A stretch of DNA of 64,000 nt from Bryum argenteum. Taxonomy: Eukaryota > Streptophyta > Bryopsida > Bryales > Bryaceae. A program made the translations under genes and the position numbers. The stretch lies in contig CM073330.1 of the NCBI GenBank assembly GCA_037043015.1, positions 12,976,512 to 13,040,511 on the forward strand, read 5' to 3'. This document shows positions 10,740 to 20,391 of this stretch, in pieces. The notes below the pieces were generated by a model that saw only the letters and a program-made list of their open reading frames with translations, was not told where the DNA came from and did not search any database. How positions within the stretch are numbered: the stretch's first letter is position 1; the number at the start of each line of letters is the position of its first letter.

Positions 10740-13698
10740 TCAGTAAGCTTGCGGATGAGGATCCCCTTCGATCGGGGGTGGGGGGTTCTGCATGTGATTA
10801 CGTATGCCCAGGCTGTAGGAATTCGGGAACCTTTTACAAGCCCACACCACGAAGAGGACCACCAACAGAAAGGCTCCTATCACACTGCCAGCAATCACAC
10901 CCGTATTGGGCGAATCATCGTGAGTGCTACATTCCTCACAGCAAGCGAGGTCTTGGATGGTGCTTTTTGTGTCTGTTCTATTGCACAGACCTCCGTTGTC
11001 CGCATACCCTTCTGCACATGCTTGCACTGTTCCATCCTGTTCCATTCACCTCACTCTCGTTAATTGCAGGACTGGTGGCATTTGGCATTGAGCCACAATT
11101 GCAAGCATTATTTACGAGTGATTGTGCTTACCGGGAAGCTGGTGCAATTTGCAGAAGTATGTAGGATCGCCTTGGTAGGATGACTGTATCCTGTCACTCT
11201 ACGTCGTAATGCATCTTTGACAGGATTCGTCCGGTTTCCCAATAGATCCAAGTAGATCGAAACGCCAGTCACGCCAATGAGATCACCGTTAGCGTTGAAA
11301 GCTGCATTCAGACTTACAATATTAGCACAAAATCAACGCATCAAGCAATTGACAAAGTGTAATTCAGGATTATTCTCAAGCGTACCGTTTCGAGACACAG
11401 AGATTGCAAGTACCTGGTTGGGTGACACACGTTAAGTTGCCGCCGATGAGCTCGAAGTCCTGGTATATATCGCTGTACTGAGGCATCCCGTTGGTTTCGA
11501 TTCGCTTAAGGTTGGCGAAGTAGGAAAAGTATTTGTTGAGAACAAGCAGGGGATTCTCCAAGTCCCGCACGACGGCTTCGTAGTGACCACCAATTCTACA
11601 GAGCTGCGTAATCAGTGACGACGAGGTGTTCGCCAGAGCCACGTCCTCCTCCTTACTCTGCGGCAACTTGTATAGAAACACCTTCAAACCCGCGGCAGCA
11701 TCCGGAATTGTAACATTCCCGAATGTCGTAAACACAGCATCGGTGAGCACCAGAATCGCCTGCAATCGCACTTTCAGACTCCAAGGGTGATAAATGTCAC
11801 TTCTAAATTCTATCACAACCAGGATCAATAGGTGCCAGGGATGAAAAGCTCGGTCGCTCGCACCTTGGCAGCCAAGGAATCGGAGTCGAAATTGGGCAGA
11901 GCAACCAGAATAGCAGCCGTGATATTCGATTGCTTGTTTTGGCTCTCAACATCTAGGCTCTCCAACTCGTCCAGCAGATGTCTAAGCTCAGTTCGATCGG
12001 TGTTGTCATGCTCGACTAGGATCTGTTTCATGCCACGAAACAGTGAACTTGGCAAACAGAGTTCAAAGGTGACGCTTGGTAAACGTTACCTACACTAGTG
12101 CAGAACCGTGGTGTTTCAACTGTCTACTGATAAATAAACTTCATACAAACATTAGTGGTATATTGAAACATTAGTGAGAGAAAATGGTTGATATGTTGAT
12201 GATAATCTCCGCACTGTTTCAATGTTTCGACCATGGTTCTGCACTATCGCTATATGAAAACTTAAGACAACTTACTGACTGCAGGCTCAGGGGATACGCT
12301 CCCTTGCTGTTAAAGACAATGAAGTTGACGTGGTCACCGGCGCTGAGCGTTGTCATCAACTCCCTGACAATGTTTCTCGCCGCTTGCAGCTTCGTTCCGA
12401 CTCCGTTACCGGGTGGCAGGTTGCCGTTCATGGACGATGCTAGGTCGATGAGCACGATCACCACCTTCGTCACCGACGTCGACGTCCGAAACCATGGCCG
12501 TGATCTAAGGTCGTAGCTGTCACAATCATGCTCTCGAGCCTGCTCCCAAATGAAAGTAACATTTCTCAACGACAATTTTGGACTAGTTAGGTGATGCAAT
12601 TTCTGGCTGTACATGTGCAACCTGATTGATAATGATCACGAATAAGTTCTCGAATGGACATCTACGGTTTGAAACTGTTACCGCTCCGGGGAGTACTCGC
12701 CGCCAAAGTTCCGAAATAAGATCGAGTGAAAGTATTTGAGTTCGCCATTGCCCACGTCTTTAGCAACGGATCCAACTCTCTGTGTGAACATACGGAAAGC
12801 ATTGTATTCACACTGCCTCTGCTCGAAGACTTTGCCAATCTACAGTCACACACATTCAAGCGCCACCTTGTCAGTAAACACCGAATCTCAAACCGTGTTG
12901 GAAGCAAGCTTGATGAGACCTTGCTAATTGCAAAAAAAGCATACCTGACATAACTCTGCTTGTAATCCAGATTCATGCTCTTACAGGGGCTGCCTCCGAT
13001 GGCTGGACAATACGGGCTATTGATGACCGGTTTGCACGAGAGCCCCTCTCTATCCCCGCGCAACGGCTCACAAACGCCGTGCGAACAGTTATTGTAATTG
13101 TCATAATAGCACGTTGCCAGCAAGACTGCAAGCAAATCGATGAGCCCATCTATCAAGTTTTAGCGCATAAAGAAACCTCACACTCGTTGTGTGTAATCAG
13201 TAAGGATGTTCAGGTGCATTGCCACTTGAAACCCGAGAGCAGGTATGAATGAATCTAGTTACAGAAAGTCAATCTGAAACTCCAGAGCTAAACCAAGACT
13301 AGCTAGACGTAGAAGTAAGGATAATGAAAAGAATGGTGAGGTCGAAATTAACAGTTCAGGCTCTATATTGAATGCCTTGCTAGTATTTGCAGCACCGGGC
13401 ACTTAACCAAGCGGTATTTTTTGAGTTCTGAAGTTGCATTCACTGTAGAGTAAACGATCAAGACTCTGATTACGACTGTTTCATCGAAGGCGAACGGATA
13501 CGCGTGGGTACTAATTCCGAAGAGATGGTGCAAGAATATGTTACCACATTGTGTATTGTAGTTGGCGATGGCGAGTTCAGCTAACTTTTTCACCTGGGCT
13601 TGACATGAGTCCAAGAAATCATCCCCTTCGTCTCCAACAACGGCGCGAGGACCAGAGAACAGCAACACGAGCAGAAGCAGGACCCAACACGTATTCAT
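10740..13698 (-). CDS. VWA/Cache-like single-TM protein, copy 1 (alpha2delta/CACHD1-like), probably impaired
   Basis: Eight exons are visible on the minus strand: 13698-13512, 13149-12950, 12839-12682, 12582-12276, (12089-11864), 11759-11414, 11301-11132 and 11036-10740. The product has a signal peptide (MNTCWVLLLLVLL; an in-frame ATG two codons earlier also exists), a Cys-rich segment, a VWA domain with DLASS at the metal site, a Cache-like segment (GDLIGVTGVSIYL) and a C-terminal membrane helix. This order matches animal alpha2delta and CACHD1 proteins. Compared with copy 3, exon 3 is 8 nt shorter, but with the CTAG acceptor at 12582 exon 4 also differs so that the frame is kept. Exon 5 has lost the acceptor used by copies 2 and 3 (CGTCAG has become CGTCAC), and the upstream alternative runs into a stop. 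Skipping exon 5 would keep frame and give about 554 residues. Confidence 0.68.
12093..12246. mobile_element. MITE-like inverted repeat in intron 4 of copy 1
   Basis: The intron is bounded by CACTAGTGCAGAACCGTGG and the inverse of AGTGCAGAACCATGG. The same termini bound intron 4 in copies 2 and 3, so insertion preceded the triplication. No coding content. Confidence 0.5.
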
Positions 13699-14039
13699 CC
13701 TCATACCTACTATTAGAGTGATACTACAATCTGTAAGTTCGATTTCAGGAACTTGAATATGAACCTGCAAACTAGGAGACTAGACAGAGTACTTCGAATC
13801 AAGGAGTTAGTTGTCGGTAGGACACATGCACCCACGGATAAACGCTGATCGATACTTGAACAGCGGAGCTCGGCCGGAAATCTATCATGAGCTTATTCAA
13901 TCTGGGCATCAGCATTATCCGGTTTCGGGTGTCAGGAACTTCGTTGCGTACGTTCGATACCCGGATGTGCTAGTCCAGTGATCGAGCACAAGCCGGACTC
14001 ATAGTCTATTTCTTGCACTGATATTTCCATTTAGGTCGT

Positions 14040-14760
14040 CACTCGCTTCGATTCGTTTTCTGGTGGAGTGTGTCTATGTATGAAGCTAAAGTTCTTGTAA
14101 AATTCAAGGTACTTCTATAATTTGTTCGATTCATATTATTTTGGAGGTCAACTGTGGTTTAATTGACTGGTGTGCATGAATTTCGATTGCGTTCAGTAAG
14201 AGATTCATCTATCTTACTGTGATCAGTAACCTCAGTAACTTCATGACTCCGATGATTGTACCGTAAATTCCCTGACGCATTTTGGTGTGAATGGCGATGG
14301 CTGGGATGGTGTTGGCGGTATTGGTCCTTGCCATAAAAGCAAATAGGGGCAATGGTGATAGCTTGGATGACGGTGGTGATAATGGTCCTTGCCATAAAGG
14401 TAGGGACGATGGTGATACCTAAGATGGCGTTGATGATAATGGTGCTTGTCGTCGAGGAAAACGGGGACAATGACCGTGCTTGGATGGTGTTGACGATAAT
14501 AGTGCTCGCCGTCAAGGCCAACAGGGACGATGGTAATGGTGATAAAGTTGCTTGTTGTCAAGGCAAGAGGGGTCAAGGCAAAGTGGGACAATGGGATGGC
14601 TTGGATGGTGTTGGCAATGATGGTGCTCGTTGTCAAGGTAAAACGGGATGGCGAATGATGACTTGGAAGGTGTTTGGCGATAATGGTGCTCTTTGTCGAG
14701 GCAAACTGGGCCAATTCTAGTAGTATGGTACTCTGTTTCAAAAATATTGATACAGGTTGA
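14040..14760 (+). pseudogene. Copy of the acid phosphatase 5-prime region, with minisatellite expansion
   Basis: 14100-14200 contains GGAGGTCAACTGTGGTTTAATTGACTGG..., clearly related to the sequence upstream of the phosphatase start (25670-25720, GGAGGTCAAATTGGGGTTAAG). From 14283 to 14712 there are about six copies of a roughly 65-70-bp unit built on GCTTGGATGGTGTTG and ATGATGGTGCTCGT. The same words encode the phosphatase signal peptide at 25872-25925. Long open frames here are a by-product of the repeat. I read this as a decapitated 5-prime end carried by the tandem duplication. Confidence 0.55.
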
Positions 14761-15379
14761 ATTGATCGACCTAATTCGACCTAATTTGAAGCATTTTAGC
14801 TGAAAGGAGATTTAGCTTGACTGCCTCCATGGAATCCGACCACTTTATTGCATATTTTCACTTCGGAAATTACAACGAATAGTCCTACAAAGAAAAAGTG
14901 TGAGTACAAGATTTAACCTCATTGCCAAATTTTTCGAGCACCTTAGAATGAGGCAATGTTTCTCTCGAAGAAACTAAACTAGAATTTTCATTCTAACACA
15001 ACTTTGTCAGAGACAGATTGAATGAAACAAGCCAGGTACTCTACTCACCTCTCTATTTCCTTGCATCTTATCCTTCCTAGAACTACATCGATCAATGTGT
15101 GTACCTTCAGAAATTCTAATGGGAATTGCACCTCATCCTTCCTATCACTACCTAGATTGATGGGTGCAATACCTAGCAAATGATTTACTTTCAATGTAGA
15201 GAATAGACTTGGAGATGTTATTTTGAATTGATATTACAAAATCAATTTTGGGCCAAATCATGGATGGAAAATTGCATTGGAAAGGCAACAAAGTGTACTT
15301 AAACTTATTAAGAATATTTTACAACAAACTTGCAAAATTATATAACAATATAGTATCTTACAATAGGATACACTACCTA

Positions 15380-15650
15380 CCATCGTATGCTACCACCTTT
15401 AGCATCAATTACAGCCCTCATACGTTTAGGCGTGCTAACAATGAGGATCTCGGTTATTTCCTAAGAGATATCTTCCCATACTTGTTCAATGGATTCAATC
15501 AATTCTTCTTGGTTTTGTGCTAACGGTCCATTTTGTACATAGCCCTTTACAATCTTCCATATATTTTCTATACGCGATCTCTAAAAACCTAAAATCTATG
15601 ATTGTTGACATTTCAGAACGTCCCAAATGCAACAACTGATGAATCACGAA
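15380..15650 (-). pseudogene. Tc1/mariner transposase C-terminal fragment
   Basis: The minus strand reads WKIVKGYVQNG, then EELIESIEQVWEDIS, a stop, then a frame ending RMRAVIDAKGGSIRW. This layout (W-K, EELIE...W, then RIxAVIxAKGG) is the usual C-terminus of Tc1/mariner transposases. An in-frame TAG and the absence of the catalytic region make it a dead fragment. Confidence 0.65.
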
Positions 15651-16042
15651 TATGGTTTTCATGTTTCCACACAGTCTCACAGCTAGATGTTCAAAATTCT
15701 TATCAAATTCTCATTCCGAAGTCACCCTACTCCAACAAACTTGCGCCAGCAGAAACGAACATATCCCATTCGTTGAATATTGTACAACTTCAGAATTCCA
15801 ATATGAATTGACGCAGTATCACAAAGCAAACTGAACAAAAGCGAAGTGAGTTCAGAACTTGACCTCTTCGCCAAATTTTAAAAACCTTAGAACCTCATAA
15901 ATGAGATGTTTACCACAAAGGTAGACTTGGACCACAAAGCTAACCACCAACAGAAGCTGGATAAACTTTGAAGATATGGCTAGCTGAGTGGACGTCCTCA
16001 ACGTCAAGCGCGCTAATATTCTGCAATGCGCTTGATCAAGGG

Positions 16043-19000
16043 TTATGTGATCGGGAGTTGTACGATCGGGCGTATTGGGCCTTGGTCATTCACCGGCTTC
16101 CGGAACCTTTTCAAAACCCACACCACGAAAAGGACTAATAACACAGCACCCAAAATGGTTCCTACCACACTGCCAACAATCTTCCTCGTATTGGACGGTT
16201 TGTCGGAACCACCCTGACATATCTCACAGCAAGCGAGGTCTTGGATGGTGCTTTTCGTGTCTGTCTGCTCACACAGACCTCCGTTCTTCACATATCCTCC
16301 AGCACATGCCTGCGCTGTGCCATTCTGCCATTCACCTCACTCCCGTCAATTGCAGGACAGGAATCATGTGACATTGAGCCACATTGTAAGCATTGTCTAT
16401 GGGTGATTGTGCTTACCAAGAAGCTGGTGCAATTTGCAGAAGTAAGCAGGATCGGCTTCGTAGGATAACTGTACCCTGTCACCCTACTTCCCAATGCATC
16501 TTTGACGGGATTTGTCTTGTCTCCCAGTAACTCCATGTAGATCGAAACGCCAGCCACGCCGATGAGATCCCCGTCGGCGCTGAAAGCTGCATCAGCACTT
16601 ACAGTGTTAATGGAACACATGCCTGACAAGCAACTATAGTGTATCTCAAAATAAATTTCCAGCGCACTGCTTTGGAACAGAGATTGCAAGTACCTAATTT
16701 GGTGACAGTAGTTACATTGCCGGCGAGGCGCTCGTAGTTCGGATATATATCGCTGTACTGAGGCATTCCGTTGGTCTCGATTCGCTTGAGGTTGGCGAAG
16801 TAGGAGAAATATTTGTTGAGGGCAAGCAGGGGATTCTCTAGGTCCCGCACGATGGCTTCGTAATGACCCCCCAAGGTACAGAGCTGCTTGATCAGTGACG
16901 ACGAGTTGATCGCCAGGATCACGTCAGCGTCGTTACTCTGCGGCAGTTTGTATAGAAACACCTTTGCACCCGCCGCAGGTGGGATTGTTACGTTCCCGAA
17001 CGTCGTAAACACAGCATCAGTGAGCACCAGAATCGCCTGAAAGCAGCTACCAAACGCACTCTTAGTCATTGATACTGCTGGGTGATCGATTTCAGTTCAA
17101 TCACAACCGAGAATGTGAATATTACACGAGGTGGGGATGGATCGCTCGATCGCTCGCACCTTGGCAGCCAAGGGATTTGAGTCGAAATTGGGCAGAGCAG
17201 CCAGAATAGCAGCCGTGATATTTGATTGCTTGTATTGGCTCTCAACATCCAGGCCCTCCAATTCGTCCAGCAGAGGTTGAAGCTCAGTTTGAATGTTGTC
17301 ATGCTCCTTGACTAGAATCTGTTTCAGGCCAAGAAACAGCAAACAGAGTTCAACCTGACGCTTGGTATATACGTTACCTACACTAGTGCAAAACCATGGT
17401 TGGATGGTTGGGACATTGGGTTGGTTCATCATAGTGATTCACCCATACCTTTAGTTGATGGTGTTTCAACCTTGTCTACCGATTAAATGGCTCCTCTCAA
17501 ACACTAAAAGAGTGGTTTATTGAAACACTGGTGTGAAAATATGGTTGTAACACATTCCCCGCAATGTTTCAACCATGGTTTTGCACTTACTTACTGAATT
17601 AGGGCTCAGTTGATACGCTCCCGTGCTGTTGAAGACGATGAGGTTGATATGGTCACCTCCATTGAGCGTTGGCATCAAGTGCCTGACAATGTTTTTAGCC
17701 GCTTGCAGCTTCGTTCCGACGCCGTTAGCGGGTGGCAGGTTGCCGTTCATGGACGATGCTAGGTCGATGAGCACGACCACCACCTTCATCACCGACGTCG
17801 CCGTCCGAGACCATAGCCGTGATCTATGGTCGTAGGTATCACAATCCTCCTTACTTCGAGCCTGCTCCCAAACGAAAGTGTCCTCAACGTCCATCAACCA
17901 CGACTACGATTGGAATGTAGCTTTAGCTACTCTCCCAGAACGTGGTACTTACGGAAACAAAGTCGGTCGAATACTAATAGTGAACACTTTGGCCACATTC
18001 AATAAGCATAATTTGACTAGCAAGCTGATGCATTGTTTAATTTGTGCATGTGTAACCTGATTGAACGATCATGAGTATGTTCTAGAATGGATTTTGCTGT
18101 TACCGATGCGGGAAGTACTCGCCACGATCCATCTAATGTTCCGAAATAAGATCGAGTGAGAATAGTCTGGTTCGCCCACGTCTTTAGCAACGGATCCAAC
18201 TGTCTGTGTGAACAGATAGATAGCATTGTATTCAGACTGTTTCTGCTCGTAGACCTTGCCAATCTACAGTCACAAACATTCAAGCGCCACCTTGTCAGTA
18301 AACACCGAACCTGAAACCGTGTTGGAAGCTACCTTACAAAGGCCTTACCAAGTGCACAAAAAACACAAAAAAACAGCCTACCTGACATAACCCTGCCTGT
18401 AATCCAGATTCCTGCTCGTACAGGGGCTGTTGCTGCCTCCGATTGCTGGACAATACGTACTGTCGATTACCGGTCTGCACTCGGTCCCGCCTATATCCCC
18501 CACCAACGGCTCACAAATGCCGTGCGAACAGTTCTTGTCATTATTGCACGTTGCGAGCAAATCTGCGAGCAGATCGACGAGCCCATCTATCAAATATTTG
18601 CGCATAAAGAAACCTCACACCCGTTGTGTGTAATCAGTAAGGATGTTCAGGTGCATTGCCCACTTGAAACCCGAAAGCAGGTACGAATGGATCTAGTTAC
18701 AGACAGGCTATCTTCTAGCTAGTGTGGGTTTAGCTAAACCCCATAGCTAAACCCACACTAGCTAGACGTAGAAGGATAATGAAATGGTGAGGTCGAAACA
18801 GCTCAAGCAATCGATTGAATGTCTGCCTAGTGTTGCCAGGCACTCGAACAATCGCTATGTTTTGACTTTTGAAGTTGCATCCATTGCAACGATCAAGACT
18901 CTGCCTTCGACTGTTTCATCGAAGGCGAACGGATACACATGATTGAGTACACATTTCGAAGAGATGGTGCAAGAATATGTTACCACATTGAGCATTGTAG

Positions 19001-19137
19001 TTGGAGATGGCGAGTTCAGCAATCTTTTCCACTTGGGCTTCACATAAGTCCAAGAAATCGACCCCTTCGTCTCCGACAACGGCATCACGACATCCCAGCA
19101 ACAACAAGAGCAGAAGCGGGACCCAGGAAATATTCAT
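16043..19137 (-). CDS. VWA/Cache-like single-TM protein, copy 2 (alpha2delta/CACHD1-like)
   Basis: Recognisable exons are 19137-18951, 18586-18387, 18263-18104, about 17882-17595, 17354-17160, 17036-16694, 16586-16417 and 16324-16043. The product starts with a signal peptide (MNISWVPLLLLLLLG), followed by the Cys-rich segment, VWA domain (VVVVLIDLASSMNGN), a segment GAKVFLYKLPQ, a Cache-like segment (GDLIGVAGVSIYMELL) and membrane helix VVGTILGAVLLVLFVVWVL. The region before exon 4 differs from copies 1 and 3 by an extra segment of roughly 100-200 bases, and the usual exon 3 donor does not fit the exon 4 phase. A donor 22 bases earlier (GTGGCG) would restore a 600-residue frame. Whether the gene is expressed intact is unclear. 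Exons 5-7 are nearly identical to copy 3. Confidence 0.7.
17381..17586. mobile_element. MITE-like inverted repeat in intron 4 of copy 2
   Basis: Left end CACTAGTGCAAAACCATGG, right end the inverse of GTGCAAAACCATGGTTGAAA. It is the cleanest of the three copies of this insertion. The first bases resemble CACTA-type termini, but no 3-bp duplication is evident because the flanks are splice-site sequence. Confidence 0.55.
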
Positions 19138-19439
19138 CCTCGAACCGTTTATCAGTCACTGCTACAATCGGTACTTCGGTACAAACAAGGACATTCCGTG
19201 CTTGAAGTGCAAACAAGGACATTCCGTGCTTGAAGTACGTTGACGGAACAGAGGGGTCATTTTTGGCGGTAGGCTATTCCCGCGCGATTCAGGGGATTCC
19301 AGGTCTCGGTATAGAATGTGAGCTGGTGACAGATGGGTTGTATCAAATACATTCCTGCGTAGTAGCAGATTCGCGCGGGACTTGTAGCGATTTCTTGCAC
19401 TAGATTTTGCAGTTAAATCATCCCTCTCGCTTCAAATCG

Positions 19440-19720
19440 TTAGACGATGGAGTGAGTCTATGTTCAAGGCTGAAGCTCCCGTGAGGTGTTTCATTATTTT
19501 CTTTCCTTCAGGAAATTTGGGGGTTTATTGTGCTTGAACTGGCGAGTGATTGATGAATTCATTGTTTTAAGTGAGAGATTCATCTATCTTAACCAGTACT
19601 CTCAGTGCCTTCATAGTTTCTGTGTTTGTAGACAACTTGGTATGACTGGCGATGGCTTGAGAGGTGTTTGACGAAAATGGTGCTCATCGTCGAGGCAAAC
19701 GGGGCCGATTCCAGTAGTAC
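19440..19720 (+). pseudogene. Second copy of the acid phosphatase 5-prime region
   Basis: GAGAGATTCATCTATCTTA near 19574 also occurs at 14200 in the first copy. The stretch 19640-19700 (GGCGATGGCTTGAGAGG, AAATGGTGCTCATCGTCGAGG) carries one unit of the minisatellite seen at 14283-14712. No phosphatase exon beyond the signal-peptide region follows. Confidence 0.5.
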
Positions 19721-20391
19721 GGTACTCATTCTAAAAAATATTCATTCAAGTTGAGTCGACCTAATTTGAAGCATTTACACTTGAGAGGAGATTCAGCTTG
19801 ACTGCCTCCATCGAATCATATGACCATTTTATTGCCTATTTTCACTTTGGAAATTAATGTAGTCTTACAAAGAATACTCCTACAAAGGAAAACTGTGAGT
19901 ACAAAATTTGACCTCAGTGCCACATTTTCAGAGCACCTGAGAATGAGGTGAGTTTTCTACTAAAGAAACTAAACTAGACTTTTCAGTCTGACACAACTTC
20001 GTAAAGACGGACATTGAACGAAGAAAGCCAGATACTCTACTCACCTCTCTGTTTCCTGATCTAAACAACCTTTCACCTAATCCTTCTTAGTACTACTTTG
20101 ATCAATGTGTATGTCTTCAGTATTGCGCCTCATCCTTCCTAGTACTACTACCAGATCAATGTGTAAAATTTTTAATTCCCAATGCGAATCGACGTAGTAT
20201 CACAAAGCAAATTGCGCAGAAGCGAAGTGAGTTCAGAACTTGACCACTTCGCGAAATTTTGGAACATCTTAGAACCTTGTAAGTGGGATTTTTACCACAA
20301 AAGTGGACTTGGATTTGGAAGTCAACCACCAACAGAAGCTGGATGAACTGGTTGACGAAGACATGGCGAGCTGAGTGGACGAGGCGGAACA

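Larger units (their letters stand above)
9975..15043. repeat. Tandem duplication unit 1 (about 5.07 kb)
   Basis: Anchor phrase CTCACCTCTC occurs at 9975, 15044 and 20040, giving periods of about 5069 and 4996 bases. Each unit holds spacer, then one minus-strand VWA/Cache gene, then (units 1 and 2) sequence resembling the 5-prime region of the acid phosphatase gene. Spacer blocks such as the one at 14760-14880 are near-duplicates of 19720-19860. Confidence 0.8.
15044..20039. repeat. Tandem duplication unit 2 (about 5.0 kb)
   Basis: Second copy of the unit described at 9975. It carries VWA/Cache copy 2 and a shorter phosphatase 5-prime fragment near 19440-19720. It also contains a Tc1/mariner fragment near 15380-15650 that I did not find in the other units. 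Confidence 0.8.

Noticed and set aside
14159-14741. Long frames on both strands (up to 166 codons)
   Set aside because: They arise from a roughly 65-70-base tandem repeat that lacks stops; the composition is that of the repeat and no domain is visible.
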